A stretch of DNA of 64,000 nucleotides, from positions 2,207,601 to 2,271,600 of the forward strand of contig CM119269.1 in NCBI GenBank assembly GCA_051294375.1. Direction: 5' to 3'. Below the pieces are notes generated by a model. The model had not been told where the DNA came from. It worked only from the letters and a program-made list of their open reading frames with translations, and ran no database searches. A program made the translations under genes and the position numbers. Source of the stretch: Paraspadella gotoi (lineage: Eukaryota; Chaetognatha). Of this stretch, positions 45,982 to 56,724 are shown piece after piece; positions within the stretch are counted from its first letter, which is position 1, and the number at the start of each line of letters is the position of its first letter.

Positions 45982-48165
45982 AATTTATACGCGTAACGGA
46001 AAATAGATAACTTCACCCAAACCCAACCTTTAAGTGTTTAACAGTTCTATTAGGAGAAACTTTGTTAACGACCGAAGTGTTTTTAGGACAATAAGATTGG
46101 TGTTGCGCATGATCGCCCGTAGCCCGCAAATGGGACACTTGAATTTACGCAGCTGCGGGCAGAGAACGACCTGCGTGTCCGAATCTCGGAGGGCGTGACT
46201 TGAAGGGGGGGAGGGGGGGGGGGGGAGGGAGGGGGGGGAGAGACAGGGAATGCAGATTTGTGAGAAGTCAATGTCTAAAAATTAGAGTCTCAGTGCTATA
46301 CCTCAAGTATACGGTCTCCCTTTCCCCATTGCTTTTGCAAAAGGCACAACGATCTTTTTTTGAAACGTCGGCGGACGATTGAGAAGACGTCGCCGATTGT
46401 ACCGTTTGATTGGCTCCGAGAGAATCCTCTCCTACGGTAATTCATTTATTTAGAGCCGCGTCTTGAGAAACAAGACCACCTTCAATCCCCCCTAATATGA
46501 TAATCTTACCATAGGAAGGCATCATAAAAATGTTTTGTGGCTGCGGTTGCTGATTATATTGGTGATGAATGACCGGCGGCGGCGGAGTCGACGTCAGCGA
46601 AAAGGGAATGAGCGGAGGAGCGAGAGGAGGAGCGAACAATGAATGCAGCGGGTGCGGAGGAGGCTGATGCTGCGGCGGCGGAGGGGGAGGTTGCAGCATC
46701 AAAGCGGGATGAGGGATGTTGGGATCCAAGTGGTAATGATGAAATATCGTGTGCTGTCGCAGCGGAAAAATCGGTCGGCCGAAGTAATTAGTGGCGAAGG
46801 CGTGGGGATTCCCAGGCGGCGCATTCGTCTGTAGGCGAATGGCGTGGGTGGGGGCATTCGCATGCGACGAGTGCGTGGCCTCTAGGTTGGTTCGATCCTT
46901 GAGAGGAGTTGAAAAGCCCACCAGCGGCGATGCCCGCACCTTTTCTATTTTGAAAAAAGGGTCGACGGGAACGGTTACAGCGACGGCCGAGTCTTTGGAC
47001 GACTCCAAATTGAAAGGAATCAAGTCGCGAGAATCTCGCCACTTCCGGTCGCGCTGCCGATTGCAGTAACGAGCGCGCGATCGCGGGGCCGGAGGCGACG
47101 TTCCTTCGGAGGAGGCGCTCAGAGAGACGTCGCGAGAAGGCAGAGACGGTGAAGACTGAAGATTCTGCAAGTGTAGCTTGAATGGTACAAATCGAGCAAA
47201 ATAAAGTCAATATATAATTGGCTGTTGAAGGTTTGGTAAACAAAGATTGTTTTCCTACAATCCTATAATACTACGAGGATAAATGTTAGTATAAATTTTT
47301 ATCACCTGCGTCGCAAGTTCGTTTTCGGGACTCGACGGTTCCGAAGCGAGCGAGTCCGCAGGGGGCGACGAAGTCGCGTAGGCAGAGTCGCCCGAAATGC
47401 GCGACGTCAAACTTGTGACACTAGCGGCGCTCTCAAGATCCGGCGCTGGGTCCGGGGCGGCAGGGACGCCGATCACTGGATCGTCTCCCGAGTCAGCGGA
47501 ATCGCAGGCAGTGACCAGCGATAGCGGTGGTGACTCTGTATATTCCATCGTACCGCCCACGGACATGGGCGAAGAGGTCTCCTCACGCGGAGGGGGAAGC
47601 CGAAAGTCGGGCCACGCGGGTGTAGATTCGTTGGATAGCCAGCGTTGCGCCGTGACGGGGACGTTTTCGCGTGAGCCATTCATCCCGCGGTCTTTGACGC
47701 TGGCTTGATGAGAGCAAACGTGCCGAAGGTCAACAGGAACTGAAGCGTCAGCAAACTTTGCAAAAGAGAAAAAAATAAGATTTAAAATTCGACCTGATCT
47801 TCTCGACGCAACTGATACTTACATTTTCCTCGGTCAATCGACGGAGTGAGGCGTATTTTCCTTTCGGGTGAAAACCGCCCGCGAAGCAGCAGCAGCAGCG
47901 TGGGTGCTTGAGAGCAAAGTTCTCCTTGACCGGATCTGGCTCCAGTACTCCGGCTTCCTCGCCCAAGTGCCCTTCGGGAACGAAGCGCGAATCAAGACGA
48001 AGTTCGATTCGCAGCTGTTCCATGTGCTGCCTGGAGAGTAAAACGTTTAAATAAAAGTTGAAGATAATTACAACCACGAAAGCGTCCAAAAACTGACCTC
48101 AAAACAGCCATTTCGGCACGATCCTCATCATTAAGTTCTGGATCGAACTTGCCTCTAGCAAGCAT
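45884..48165 (-). CDS. Nanos-type zinc-finger RNA-binding protein, with a frame break in the second finger
   Basis: Nanos proteins bind mRNA with Pumilio and recruit deadenylation machinery in germ cells. About seven exons: MLARGKFDPELNDEDRAEMA; HMEQLRIELRLDSRFVPEGH with a CCCC motif; a Ser/Pro/acidic exon (MNGSRENVPVTAQRWLSNES); a long Pro/His-rich exon (HHYHLDPNIPHPALMLQPPP); then the zinc region. The first finger is intact: CAFCKSNGERETVY, LSHALRDSDTQVVLC. The second begins KFKCPICG at 46123-46140, but the expected ATGDHAQHQSYCPKNTS continues in the next frame, one base out, at a GGG run (46123-46125). The frame as given stops soon after. The following part (VSPNRTVKHLK, then PLRPSAGKMRAALSNKK) fits the shifted frame. 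Sequencing error at a G run and true inactivation are both possible. The N-terminus is long for a Nanos protein. Confidence 0.75.
45941..45976. repeat. Poly(A) tract in the last Nanos intron
   Basis: An uninterrupted run of about 36 A on the + strand. Read on the gene strand it is a poly(T) tract directly before the TGCAG acceptor of the last exon, so it doubles as an extreme polypyrimidine tract. Length in the assembly may be unreliable. Confidence 0.8.
46203..46242 (+). repeat. Poly-G run forming the polypyrimidine tract of the Nanos zinc-finger intron
   Basis: Runs of 7, 13, 3 and 8 G separated by single A bases. On the gene strand it is C-rich and ends TTCAAG at the acceptor of the second zinc-finger exon (exon begins 46198). 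It could form G-quadruplexes on the + strand DNA. It lies only about 80 bp from the frame break in that exon. Confidence 0.8.
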
Positions 48166-48687
48166 TTTCAATCCTGTGCCTCGGAAATTAAACAATGTAA
48201 AACGATATAAAAACAAGAAAAAACAGGTACAGGTAATATACAGTGATTTCTGTTTATTACTCAAACAATCTTATTTATTTGAGAAAGTTTCTGGTGGTGA
48301 ATTATTTTTAAGTTACAGTCGACAATAAAATATGTCAATTATCGTGGAAATAGAAAATGGAATGAAGATTTAATAAAGCGAAAACTCGAAATAGAAAAAT
48401 GTTTACGCTATAAATAACACACATCCATGTAAAACTTTAGAAGGCCTCAATAATAAAAAAAAGTCAATACATATTCAGTAACAATGTCTTTAAACTATTA
48501 TAACATAAAAAAGATGAATTAAAACAAAATAGGTATGCAAGTTGCCAATAACTAAGCTACTGATTCGTATTTTCCCTTTCTAAGCCAGAGTATATGAACA
48601 TTTCCGGGAAAGTAAACGTGTTTTGATACATTACTACCCATTCTAGTTTTCATCCAATCTCGCTCGTGACATTGGCATGTGCATCGA

Positions 48688-49359
48688 TCAATAGGCGTCA
48701 CCCGTCATGATGGAAATGAACTCCTCGGCGCTGATTTCTCCGTCGCCGTCGACATCAAATTCGTCGATCATCGCCCGCAGTTCGTCGTCGGGGACGGTCT
48801 CACCCAATTCCCGCGCGACTCGGCGGAGATTCCGAAGCGAAATCTTTCCGGAGTCGTCGTCATCGAACAGTTTAAACGCCTAAAATGGAAAAATTAACCT
48901 TTTAATTTGTTGACCCTTCCTCATAACACACCGAATGCTGACAAACCTTTAACAATTCTTGCATAGGGTCTCGATCCATTATCATGTCGGTGGCGACTTC
49001 ACTAAAGTCATCATAGGTGATCTTTCCCGTCTGCTGGCGGTCGTAGTCTCGGAGGATTTTCAATACGTCGGCCTTATTTACCTCGAATCCCAAAGCTCGG
49101 AGGGATACCTTCAGCTCGTGATAATCGATCGCTCCGTCTAAGAGAGGAGAGAGAGGGGAGTGGAGAGAGAGAGAGATTAAATGGGGAGTCAAATTTCATT
49201 ATGTACAAGCAATATTTGGTCTTTGCCTTTGTCCGAGTCGAACAAGTCAAAGGCTTCCCGAATTTCGTTTTTCTGATCCTCCGTCAATTCTCTTCGCCGC
49301 CTTCGCTCCCGCTTGGATTTATCAAGGTTCTTTAGGTCAGTCCGCAAAGACAGCGCCAT
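48688..49359 (-). CDS. CETN3: Centrin-3
   Basis: EF-hand protein of centrioles and basal bodies, also linked to mRNA export complexes. Start [20 protein letters not shown], then [20 protein letters not shown] (EF1), [35 protein letters not shown] (EF2), [20 protein letters not shown] (EF3), [20 protein letters not shown] and [18 protein letters not shown] (EF4). [20 protein letters not shown] and [20 protein letters not shown] are typical of centrin-3, unlike centrin-1/2. Four exons. An AATAAA polyadenylation signal and an AG acceptor lie in the 209 bp gap after UBL7. Confidence 0.97.
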
Positions 49360-49567
49360 CGCCGTCTAACTTTAGTCCCCACTTTTTTCCCCCCGTTTCT
49401 AATCAAGGACTTGGTTCAGGAAAAGTTTGTTCTTTCGAAGGGAAAAACAAAGGCTCTTTTATTAAAGCAAAAGGTAGCTAGATAAAAGATCATGAAAGCA
49501 TGTACGTAATCATTTCGTTGTAAAATACAATGTAATGGCGGATAATGAATCAAGACTAATCCTCTTC

Positions 49568-52030
49568 TCAGAACATCATTCCGTCCCCGAAAATGAGGTC
49601 AAGAGCGGCGCGAAGATCGCCGCCCGAAGCCTCCAAAGCCCGACGCGCCACTTCCTCGTCAGTGATTCCCATTTGTCTAAGTTGGTCGACCGCCGCTTCG
49701 CTGACTCTTCCGGCGCCGCCACTCCCACCATTCGCAGCCAACAACGCTCCTGAGAAATAAGAGATCGTTTTACTCCGTTTCCTTTTCGGGTTTTAGTGAA
49801 TTTCGTTAAGCCGAACCGAAAACGGGATAAAAGAATGTTAATTTAATGTTGCATAGCCTCATGGGTTCACATCACAGCAAAAAAAATATACTTAAGGAAT
49901 CGCCCTAATCATTTAGTTTTAAGTTTGTTTTTACCAAAGACAGCGTCCTCCTCATCGAAAATTTCCTCTGAAAATATGGAATAGTTGAAAAGTCTTAACA
50001 TTACATTTCCAGCGCTCCAAATAATAAGACCTACCGGTACCGCTTTGCGAGGACGAATCCGCAGAGTCGGCTGACCCTAGAGCGGCCTGCATTGCTTGTT
50101 GGAAGAAACTGGGACTGATGAGGCGAGATTGTTGCTGATTCCAAGAGGCCTGAGAGAAGAGGCCAGTAGTAAAGGGAAGACCAGGCGGATGACCACGGGA
50201 TGCGGAGGTCGTTTCAGTCGGTGCCGTCGAGGGCGAAGAAGCCGAAGTTCCCGCGGTCACGGGGACGGTAGAGGGGGAAGAGGAGACAGCGACATTGGTG
50301 GCCATCGCTAAAGCCGTCGCCAGCTGATCTGCGGTGATAGGTCGATTTTGGTGGACCGATCCCCAACTTGGTCCTAAAAAAGGTGCAGTTAACGATACGA
50401 CAATAATCAAAATTACCTAATTTACATAATTTGTTTGACCTACCCGCCAATTGGCCATCATCATCCTCCTCCGAAAGGGAATCGATCGAATACGAAGACA
50501 CAATCCCATTGTTGCCAATAGTTTCTTCGCCACTGTTTGAGCCGCTTGATCCTAAGGATTAAAAAAAAAATAGGGAAGTGTCTCGATACTGAATACTGAA
50601 TTCAGTGAATAGTTTAGTACCAAGGATATACGAAAACGACCTCACACATTTAAACTTTATTACGCATCAAGGTAATTAAAGTTCACGTTCCAACTTCAAA
50701 TCACCCGTGACTTTTTTAGATTTGGAGACTTCCTCGTTGATAACTGCCACGATGTGCTGTACCGCCATTCCTAGCGATGGATGTTCTCTCAGCAATGTTG
50801 TCATGGTTCCATCGTCCTTCGCAGCCTCGAAGAAAAGTAGGCTACTCAATTTTCAATTTTCGGTTCTATCAAGGCCGAGGGTGGGACAGGGGGTTGGTCG
50901 TCTGACTATGGGTCGAAAAAATCTAAATTTATTAGACCCATGTGGACCACTCGAGCAGTTTTGTATAAAAGAACGGAAAATATTCTTTTAACAGCCTACA
51001 TTGAGTCAAAAAACCCAAACTTACCTGCTGCAAAAGGACGTGATCTCTGAGCAAAGCAACGGCGACATGATCAGAGGCTAAGCCGGGAGTAGCTTCGATG
51101 ATATTATCTATGACTTCTGAATTGCATAAAACCTTTAAAATACATTGTTCGCTCATAAACCAACATATACGTATTCAGATAACAATTTCTTAGTCTTACT
51201 TTTTCTATTGATTGCCTGTATTTTCCACTGATTTCCGCTAGCTTTCGTATGGTATTTACTTGATTAACTCCTGTTGGATGAATAATAAGAAAAATTAAGT
51301 CAGAATAAAAATTTGAATAGACCCTTATTTTTAATGCAATTCATGAAGGTCAAGGAGCTTTTGTAATTTCAATACTTAGGAGCCTGATATTAATACACAG
51401 ATTTTACTTCATATCATTTTACTTAATTTTACTTAATATACATATTTTACTTTCACAATGTTCTCATCACATACTATTATTATTTTATTACCTTCAGGAA
51501 AGTCGCTCGTCGGGGCGGTATAGGCTTCTTCGTACTTTTTAAACAGAACATGAATAGTACAACCGGGTTTCAATCCATAATGTTCTATCTTTTGGTCATC
51601 TTTCAATGCACGGCCCGAATAAATTAGTTCTATTTCCAAAGGATTTAACTTAACTTGTGTGGAGACGCTTTTCCTTAAGTCCGATACGGGCTAAATATGT
51701 AAATTAAATCACAATTACTTTTTTAAAGAATGTTTAACAAGGCAGATATTAAATGGAGCCAATAAATTTAAAAATCAAGATGATACATATCTTACTCTAC
51801 CTGTGAAAGACTTTCTATGTCCAAAACGAATCGAGATGGTTTCTGTTTATGAGAAATTAAAAAAAAAAACAAGAATGATTGCACATTTCTAATTGTTCCT
51901 CCCTTTCGTTTTAAGTAATATATTTATTATTTAAAAATACACAATGCAACATTTCGAATTTACATTAATCGCATATTAATTACATAATACATACCTTTCC
52001 TGTTTTTGACAGACATCTTAAAGTCACCAT
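49568..52030 (-). CDS. UBL7: Ubiquitin-like protein 7 (UBL-UBA)
   Basis: Start MVTLRCLSKTGKKPSRFVLD splices through a short exon to the UBL end MEIELIYSGRALKDDQKIEH, YGLKPGCTIHVLFKKYEEAY, matching UBL7. NSEVIDNIIEATPGLASDHV corresponds to its middle helices. The linker contains NRPITADQLATALAMATNVA, a diagnostic UBL7 segment, within Ser/Pro/Thr-rich sequence. The C-terminal UBA domain is VDQLRQMGITDEEVARRALE, ASGGDLRAALDLIFGDGMMF. About ten short exons with several weakly defined internal boundaries (51200-51280, 50530). Presumably a polyubiquitin-binding adaptor. Confidence 0.92.
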
Positions 52031-52764
52031 CCTTTAATCTATAAAAAGGCAGCAAAACAATTATAAAGGTACACAAATAATAAATATAGAGCAAAATTTC
52101 AAGGAATCCATGCTAAAATAAAATTTCTTAGCGAAATTTAAGGGACTACAAATTATAATCAAGAAAGAAATTAACGAAAACCTATCAAAAATGGGAAAAA
52201 ACATCCGTTGCAATTCAATAAAAATTATTCGTTTAGATTATGCTTTGCGTAAAAACTTGGGAACAACCTACAGTTTTCCGTAGGCATTCCCAAGATCATT
52301 CGAGCATAAAATAAAACTGACTGAATTCGGAAATTAAATTTTCAAATTGATACACAAAAATTAAAATAATAAAGCTTCAAGTTTAACATTAATTTAATTT
52401 TTTTTTTCAAACGGATAGTGATACATACATAATCCAAAGCGCAACAATTAACTAAATGTATTTAATCTCCAAGAATAATAACGGTTACGCCGAACAATGA
52501 ATGAACATCGCACGGTTTAATAAGCTAAAGAACACAAACTGGAATAGGACAAGTACGAAGAAACTTAAGCAATTGTAAGAAAGACAAAATTCTGTAGCAT
52601 TTACTGCTCTCCAACTTAAACAGCGGACATTTGTATTTTTCTACGCAAACGGACTTTCAGTTAAATAAAAAATAAGAAAATCTAATTGAAATGAATTTCC
52701 CACCCCAAAAAAGGTAAAGTAATGTCAAAGACAAAGCCGAAAAGTTCAATTATTTTTTAAGTTT

Positions 52765-54695
52765 TAACGTCCGAATTCCTGAGAATCCAACGAATCTTCG
52801 TCAGGGTCTAATTCATCGCCCTCGGGATCTTCTTCGGGATCGCTTTCCCGATTCCCACTTTTGAGCCCAGAAAAGTTGTTATTGTCAAAGGTGGGAGAAA
52901 CCTCCTTCCACCTTAAAATTCAATAAGTGGAAATTAAGCAAAATCGGTCTACGCTTCTCAGCAAATTTTAATGGCCCAAGCAGATACTTAAGCCCTGAAT
53001 TCATAAGCTTAAGATACTTAAGATACTTAAGATACTTAAGCCCTGAATTCATAAGCGTCTGATACGCGCATGTACCTTCCATCTTCTACCCTCAGGTCGA
53101 GGGGATGCGCCTTCATGAATGCGACCCTCTGGAAGAAGAGAGAAGCGGCGAATCTATAGAGTTCGATATCGAGCGCATTGAGGTTAAACAGGTGAGTCAT
53201 TTGGCTATGGGTCACCCCGGTCTCGGAGGCATGCGAGGAGGACTTTTGCTTAAAGGACTGAACGAAGCGGATACCGCCGAACGTCCACTCGAACAACTCC
53301 TGCGTTTCTCTAAAAAAAGAAAAGGTTAACATGAATCACCGATTCAATTCTAGTTTCAAATGGCAATTCTCAATTTTTGTTGGATCAACACTACAACTCA
53401 CTTTTGATACTCGGTGAGCCCAAAAAAGGTCATGTTCCTGAGATTTTCTGTGGCCGACTCGAACATGAGGGCGTTTCGTTGTTCGATCGACATGTTGCTG
53501 GAGTCGTAGCAACCGACTTTGGTGAGATTGGAGATCATTCTGGTCTGACGATTCGTAGCCAAGTTTGAGGGGCAAGCCATGAACTCTTCGAGCGAGACAT
53601 TGGCCCAATTGTCGCCAGAAAAACAGTAGGGTACCTCGGCCTCTGAAGCCGACCGTCCGTTGCAATGGAGAAGAGACTAGATAAAGATGCAGTTAAGAAC
53701 GAAAAAAAAACAAAACAAAAAACAACCCGAATTCCAACTTATCAAACGCAGAATCTACCTTTTTCCATGTGGCACCTCTTTGAACGTGTCGAAACTCGCT
53801 GAGGTATCGCTGAACTGGGTCTCGAAGCATGGTGACGTACAAGTATCTGCGGTGCCGACCCGACGTCCGCTCCATCTTGTTGAGCGCCTTCGGAACACAG
53901 TCGATAAGTTCAGTCCAATCGGCGTGGAGACCGCAGCGCCAGCCAACCGTGAACCGACTAAACAACCACACCTTTAGAGATTAAAAAAAAAATGCACTCG
54001 TTTAAAATTTATGGTGTAAAATTGTAGAGACCGAAGGACTGGAGAAGTGCACCTCGTTCTCATTTTGCGGACGGAAGCAGTCGCAGCGTTTTCTTTGTTT
54101 GTAGCACTCGCAAGGAGGATCAACGTTCAGATGACGGACAAGATGACGCCCAAAAGTTGAACCGCCAGTTTTCTGCCAAAAATTCTTAATTAAAATCAAA
54201 AGCTTCTTTACTTACTCTCTGGGAACTGACCTGAATGTGGAGATTCACTATGATGTCGCTTTCGTTAATTTTGAAATTTACCCTCTTGTCGAGGTCTTCT
54301 AAGGGAAATTTTCTTGCGAAGGGGTCAAAATTTTTCACGGCGAGAACGGCACCGGAAGATGGATAAATTAGACGGGGCTCCGTCGCAACGGACGGCGAAG
54401 CGATAAAGGGGTGTTCCAAAAGAACTGGGCCCTTGTCGTCCACTGAAACTGCGCCTTTGTCTTTACCCTCACCGGGATTTTTTTCGAGGGCCAATCTGTC
54501 CCGCCACCGCGACACAAACCGCAATTGGCCCGTGGAGCCGTTCGCGTCGTAGACATAAACGAGTACGACGACGCCAAAGACACCGACCAGAGCCAAGGCA
54601 GACATCAAAGCCTTCCATCTAGAACGAGGGCGACGTCCCGACGTGGATGTCTCGAATCTCAGTTGCTGGTAGGAGTATTGTCGTAAAGGACGCAT
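52765..54695 (-). CDS. HS6ST: Heparan-sulfate 6-O-sulfotransferase
   Basis: Golgi type II enzyme transferring sulfate from PAPS to 6-O of glucosamine. A basic cytoplasmic tail (MRPLRQYSYQQLRFETSTSG) is followed by the anchor ALMSALALVGVFGVVVLVYV. The catalytic domain has the PAPS 5'-phosphosulfate loop KTGGSTFGRHLV, CECYKQRKRCDCFRP, FSRFTVGWRCGLHADW and the 3'-phosphate motif YLYVTMLRDPVQRYLSEFRH. Further blocks are GDNWANVSLEEFMACPSNLA, NRQTRMISNL, FFGLTEYQKETQELFEWTF and LDIELYRFAASLFFQR. The last exon adds WKEVSPTFDNNNFSGL and a strongly acidic tail ending SLDSQEFGR. About seven exons. Confidence 0.94.
52975..53060. repeat. Short duplication with GATACTTAA tandem repeat in an HS6ST intron
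   Basis: TAAGCCCTGAATTCATAAGC occurs twice (about 52988 and 53037), separated by tandem GATACTTAA units. It sits directly after the splice donor of the penultimate exon, so reading through instead of splicing adds RVSDAYEFRA and a stop. Confidence 0.75.
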
Positions 54696-55008
54696 TGTTG
54701 TTTTTGTTGCCGTTGTTTTTTTTAAACAAAAATCACATCATATATGCTTTTAATGTGTTCATTTTTTTCGTATAAATTTCCGATCGACAGTGATTCCCTC
54801 TAAAAAACATCGTCTCCTTATAAACGGCAGGGATCGTCCGCCTCACGAACAAAAATAGAAATGCGAGTAACTTCACAAGAAACGTGTCTTGCTAAAAAAA
54901 AGATCGAACGAGTATGCATTCGCGCGAGCGAGAAAAGAAACGGTAACAAATTTTCAAACGCGAGCGCCGCGGTAATGGCCGACGCCCTCGCCAGCCAACG
55001 ATTTTTTC

Positions 55009-56356
55009 TCACGCGAAAGGCGCCATCTTAGACCGCAAATATTCCATGGTCACGTCATCTAGCGCTTTTTGGAATTCCTTGACGACGGCGGAGCAATTGA
55101 GAGTTTGTCCCTTGTTTACTTTGTAGCACTCAATGACCCGGGCGGTGAGCCCCGCTTCTTCCAGTCGAGGCCGAATTCCGATGGGCGGAAAGCGAGCAGC
55201 GGTTTCGGCGACGGCGGCGGCGAAGGCGTCGCTGGTCGCGTCGAAGAGTTGTTCGTTCTGGCGTCGTAACGCCTCGATTCGCGCCTCAGTTTCCGACTGC
55301 AGCGCCACCAGCTCTTCGTCTTTGACAACCAGTTGTTTCGACATTGTCTTCAGTTCTTGCTGTTTCGCTGCAGATGATTATTTAAATTAGTTAAACTTCA
55401 GAGAACATTCTCTAATCACCTTACCAACTAACCTTGAAGAACTTCAAAGCCCCTCTTAATCTCGTCGTCCTTCAAAAGCAGCTGCGATTCCTTGGACGAG
55501 ATCATCTCCGCCAAACGATTCACGCGTTCCGTGTTTTCCTTTTCGACGATGACCTCGATGGGAACTTCTTTTACGACTTCCACCGGGACCTCCTTCACCA
55601 ATTCCTTTATCACAGTCGGGGCTGATGCTTGCGACTCTTTGGAGGCCACTTCCTTGATAACTTCCACCTCCCGAATCACTTCGACGGGAACTTCCTTGAT
55701 CACCTCCTTTTCTACGATGACCTCCTTTATCACTTCGACGGGGACTTCCTTAATCACTTCTCGAACGCCAGAGGTTGCATCGTCCCCAGCAGATCGATCC
55801 ACAAGGGCCTCGTTGACCTCAACTGGAACTTCGACGACCACCTCTTTGATAACTTCCACCGGAATTTCCTTAATAACCTCCACCTCCTTGATCACCTCTA
55901 CCGGGACCTCCCGAACAACTTCGACCTCCTTGATAACCTCCCTGACTTCCGGTTCCGCCTTCTCCCTTAGGCCGGCCAAACGTCTGATGGCATCTTCGGA
56001 TATTGTGATGGTGTCACCCTAATAATATAAAAGCATAAAGTAAAACAATTATTGTATTATTTTAATAATTATCATAACCTGAAAGTTAATTCCTTAAAGA
56101 GACCATGTTCCTGGTAAAACTACTTTGAAAATAGTAATCACCTTTGGTTTTGGGGATAATAGTGTTTATTTAATAATTTCCATTTCTTGAAAGTATGAAT
56201 GAGCCATTATATGAACATTTGTGACACACCGGCTGATCCCTTTATACTTGGGCAAAACTCCCTTGTAAAGTTATAATAGCTAAATCCGTCTGCTATTCTT
56301 ACCTGAATATCCGTTTCTATAGCAATTCTCCGTGGATTGCTGTTCCAATTTCCCAT
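55009..56356 (-). CDS. MICOS subunit MIC19/MIC25 (CHCHD3/6-like) with an expanded repeat
   Basis: Mitochondrial crista-junction protein. The start MGNWNSNPRRIAIETDIQ gives an N-terminal Gly for myristoylation, as in CHCHD3, and GDTITISEDAIRRLAGLREK matches its ITVxxxxxxRLxxL block. The central coiled-coil part is replaced by many copies of a (V/I)PVEVIKEV-type unit at about 55550-55960, before ERVNRLAEMISSKESQLLLK. The CHCH-like end is FPPIGIRPRLEEAGLTARVI, ECYKVNKGQTLNCSAVVKEF, QKALDDVTMEYLRSKMAPFA. Only the inner two cysteines remain; the outer pair expected of a twin-CX9C fold is Leu and Ala. Three exons. Confidence 0.85.
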
Positions 56357-56724
56357 ATTTTCTCCTAAGTTAATTTAACATTAATAAGGTCATTATACAT
56401 TTAAAGCGTAATGCCAGAAATAGTTTCTGGGTATTCACTGAAAAAAATAGACAATCTATGTATATTCATAAAACTAAAGCGTGAAAAAAATGAACCAAAT
56501 AAAACACATGATTTTCAACCTCAAAGAAATGATACTGTAAGGAAAAAAAATTATGATCGATTGATTCTTGATAAATCTAAAACTTCTAAACTATAGTACA
56601 AGTTAAGAAATTTCCAAAAGAAAGTCATAATTCAATGCCGTGAGACGGCAGCAATTAGTAGACAACAAATAAATTTTAATGTTAATTTACGATAGTTCTG
56701 AATCTAAATCTACGTCAACAACTT

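Noticed and set aside
55492-56022. A 176-codon + strand frame rich in Thr/Ser
   Set aside because: It is the antisense shadow of the V/E/K repeat of the MIC19/25 gene; its periodicity is inherited.
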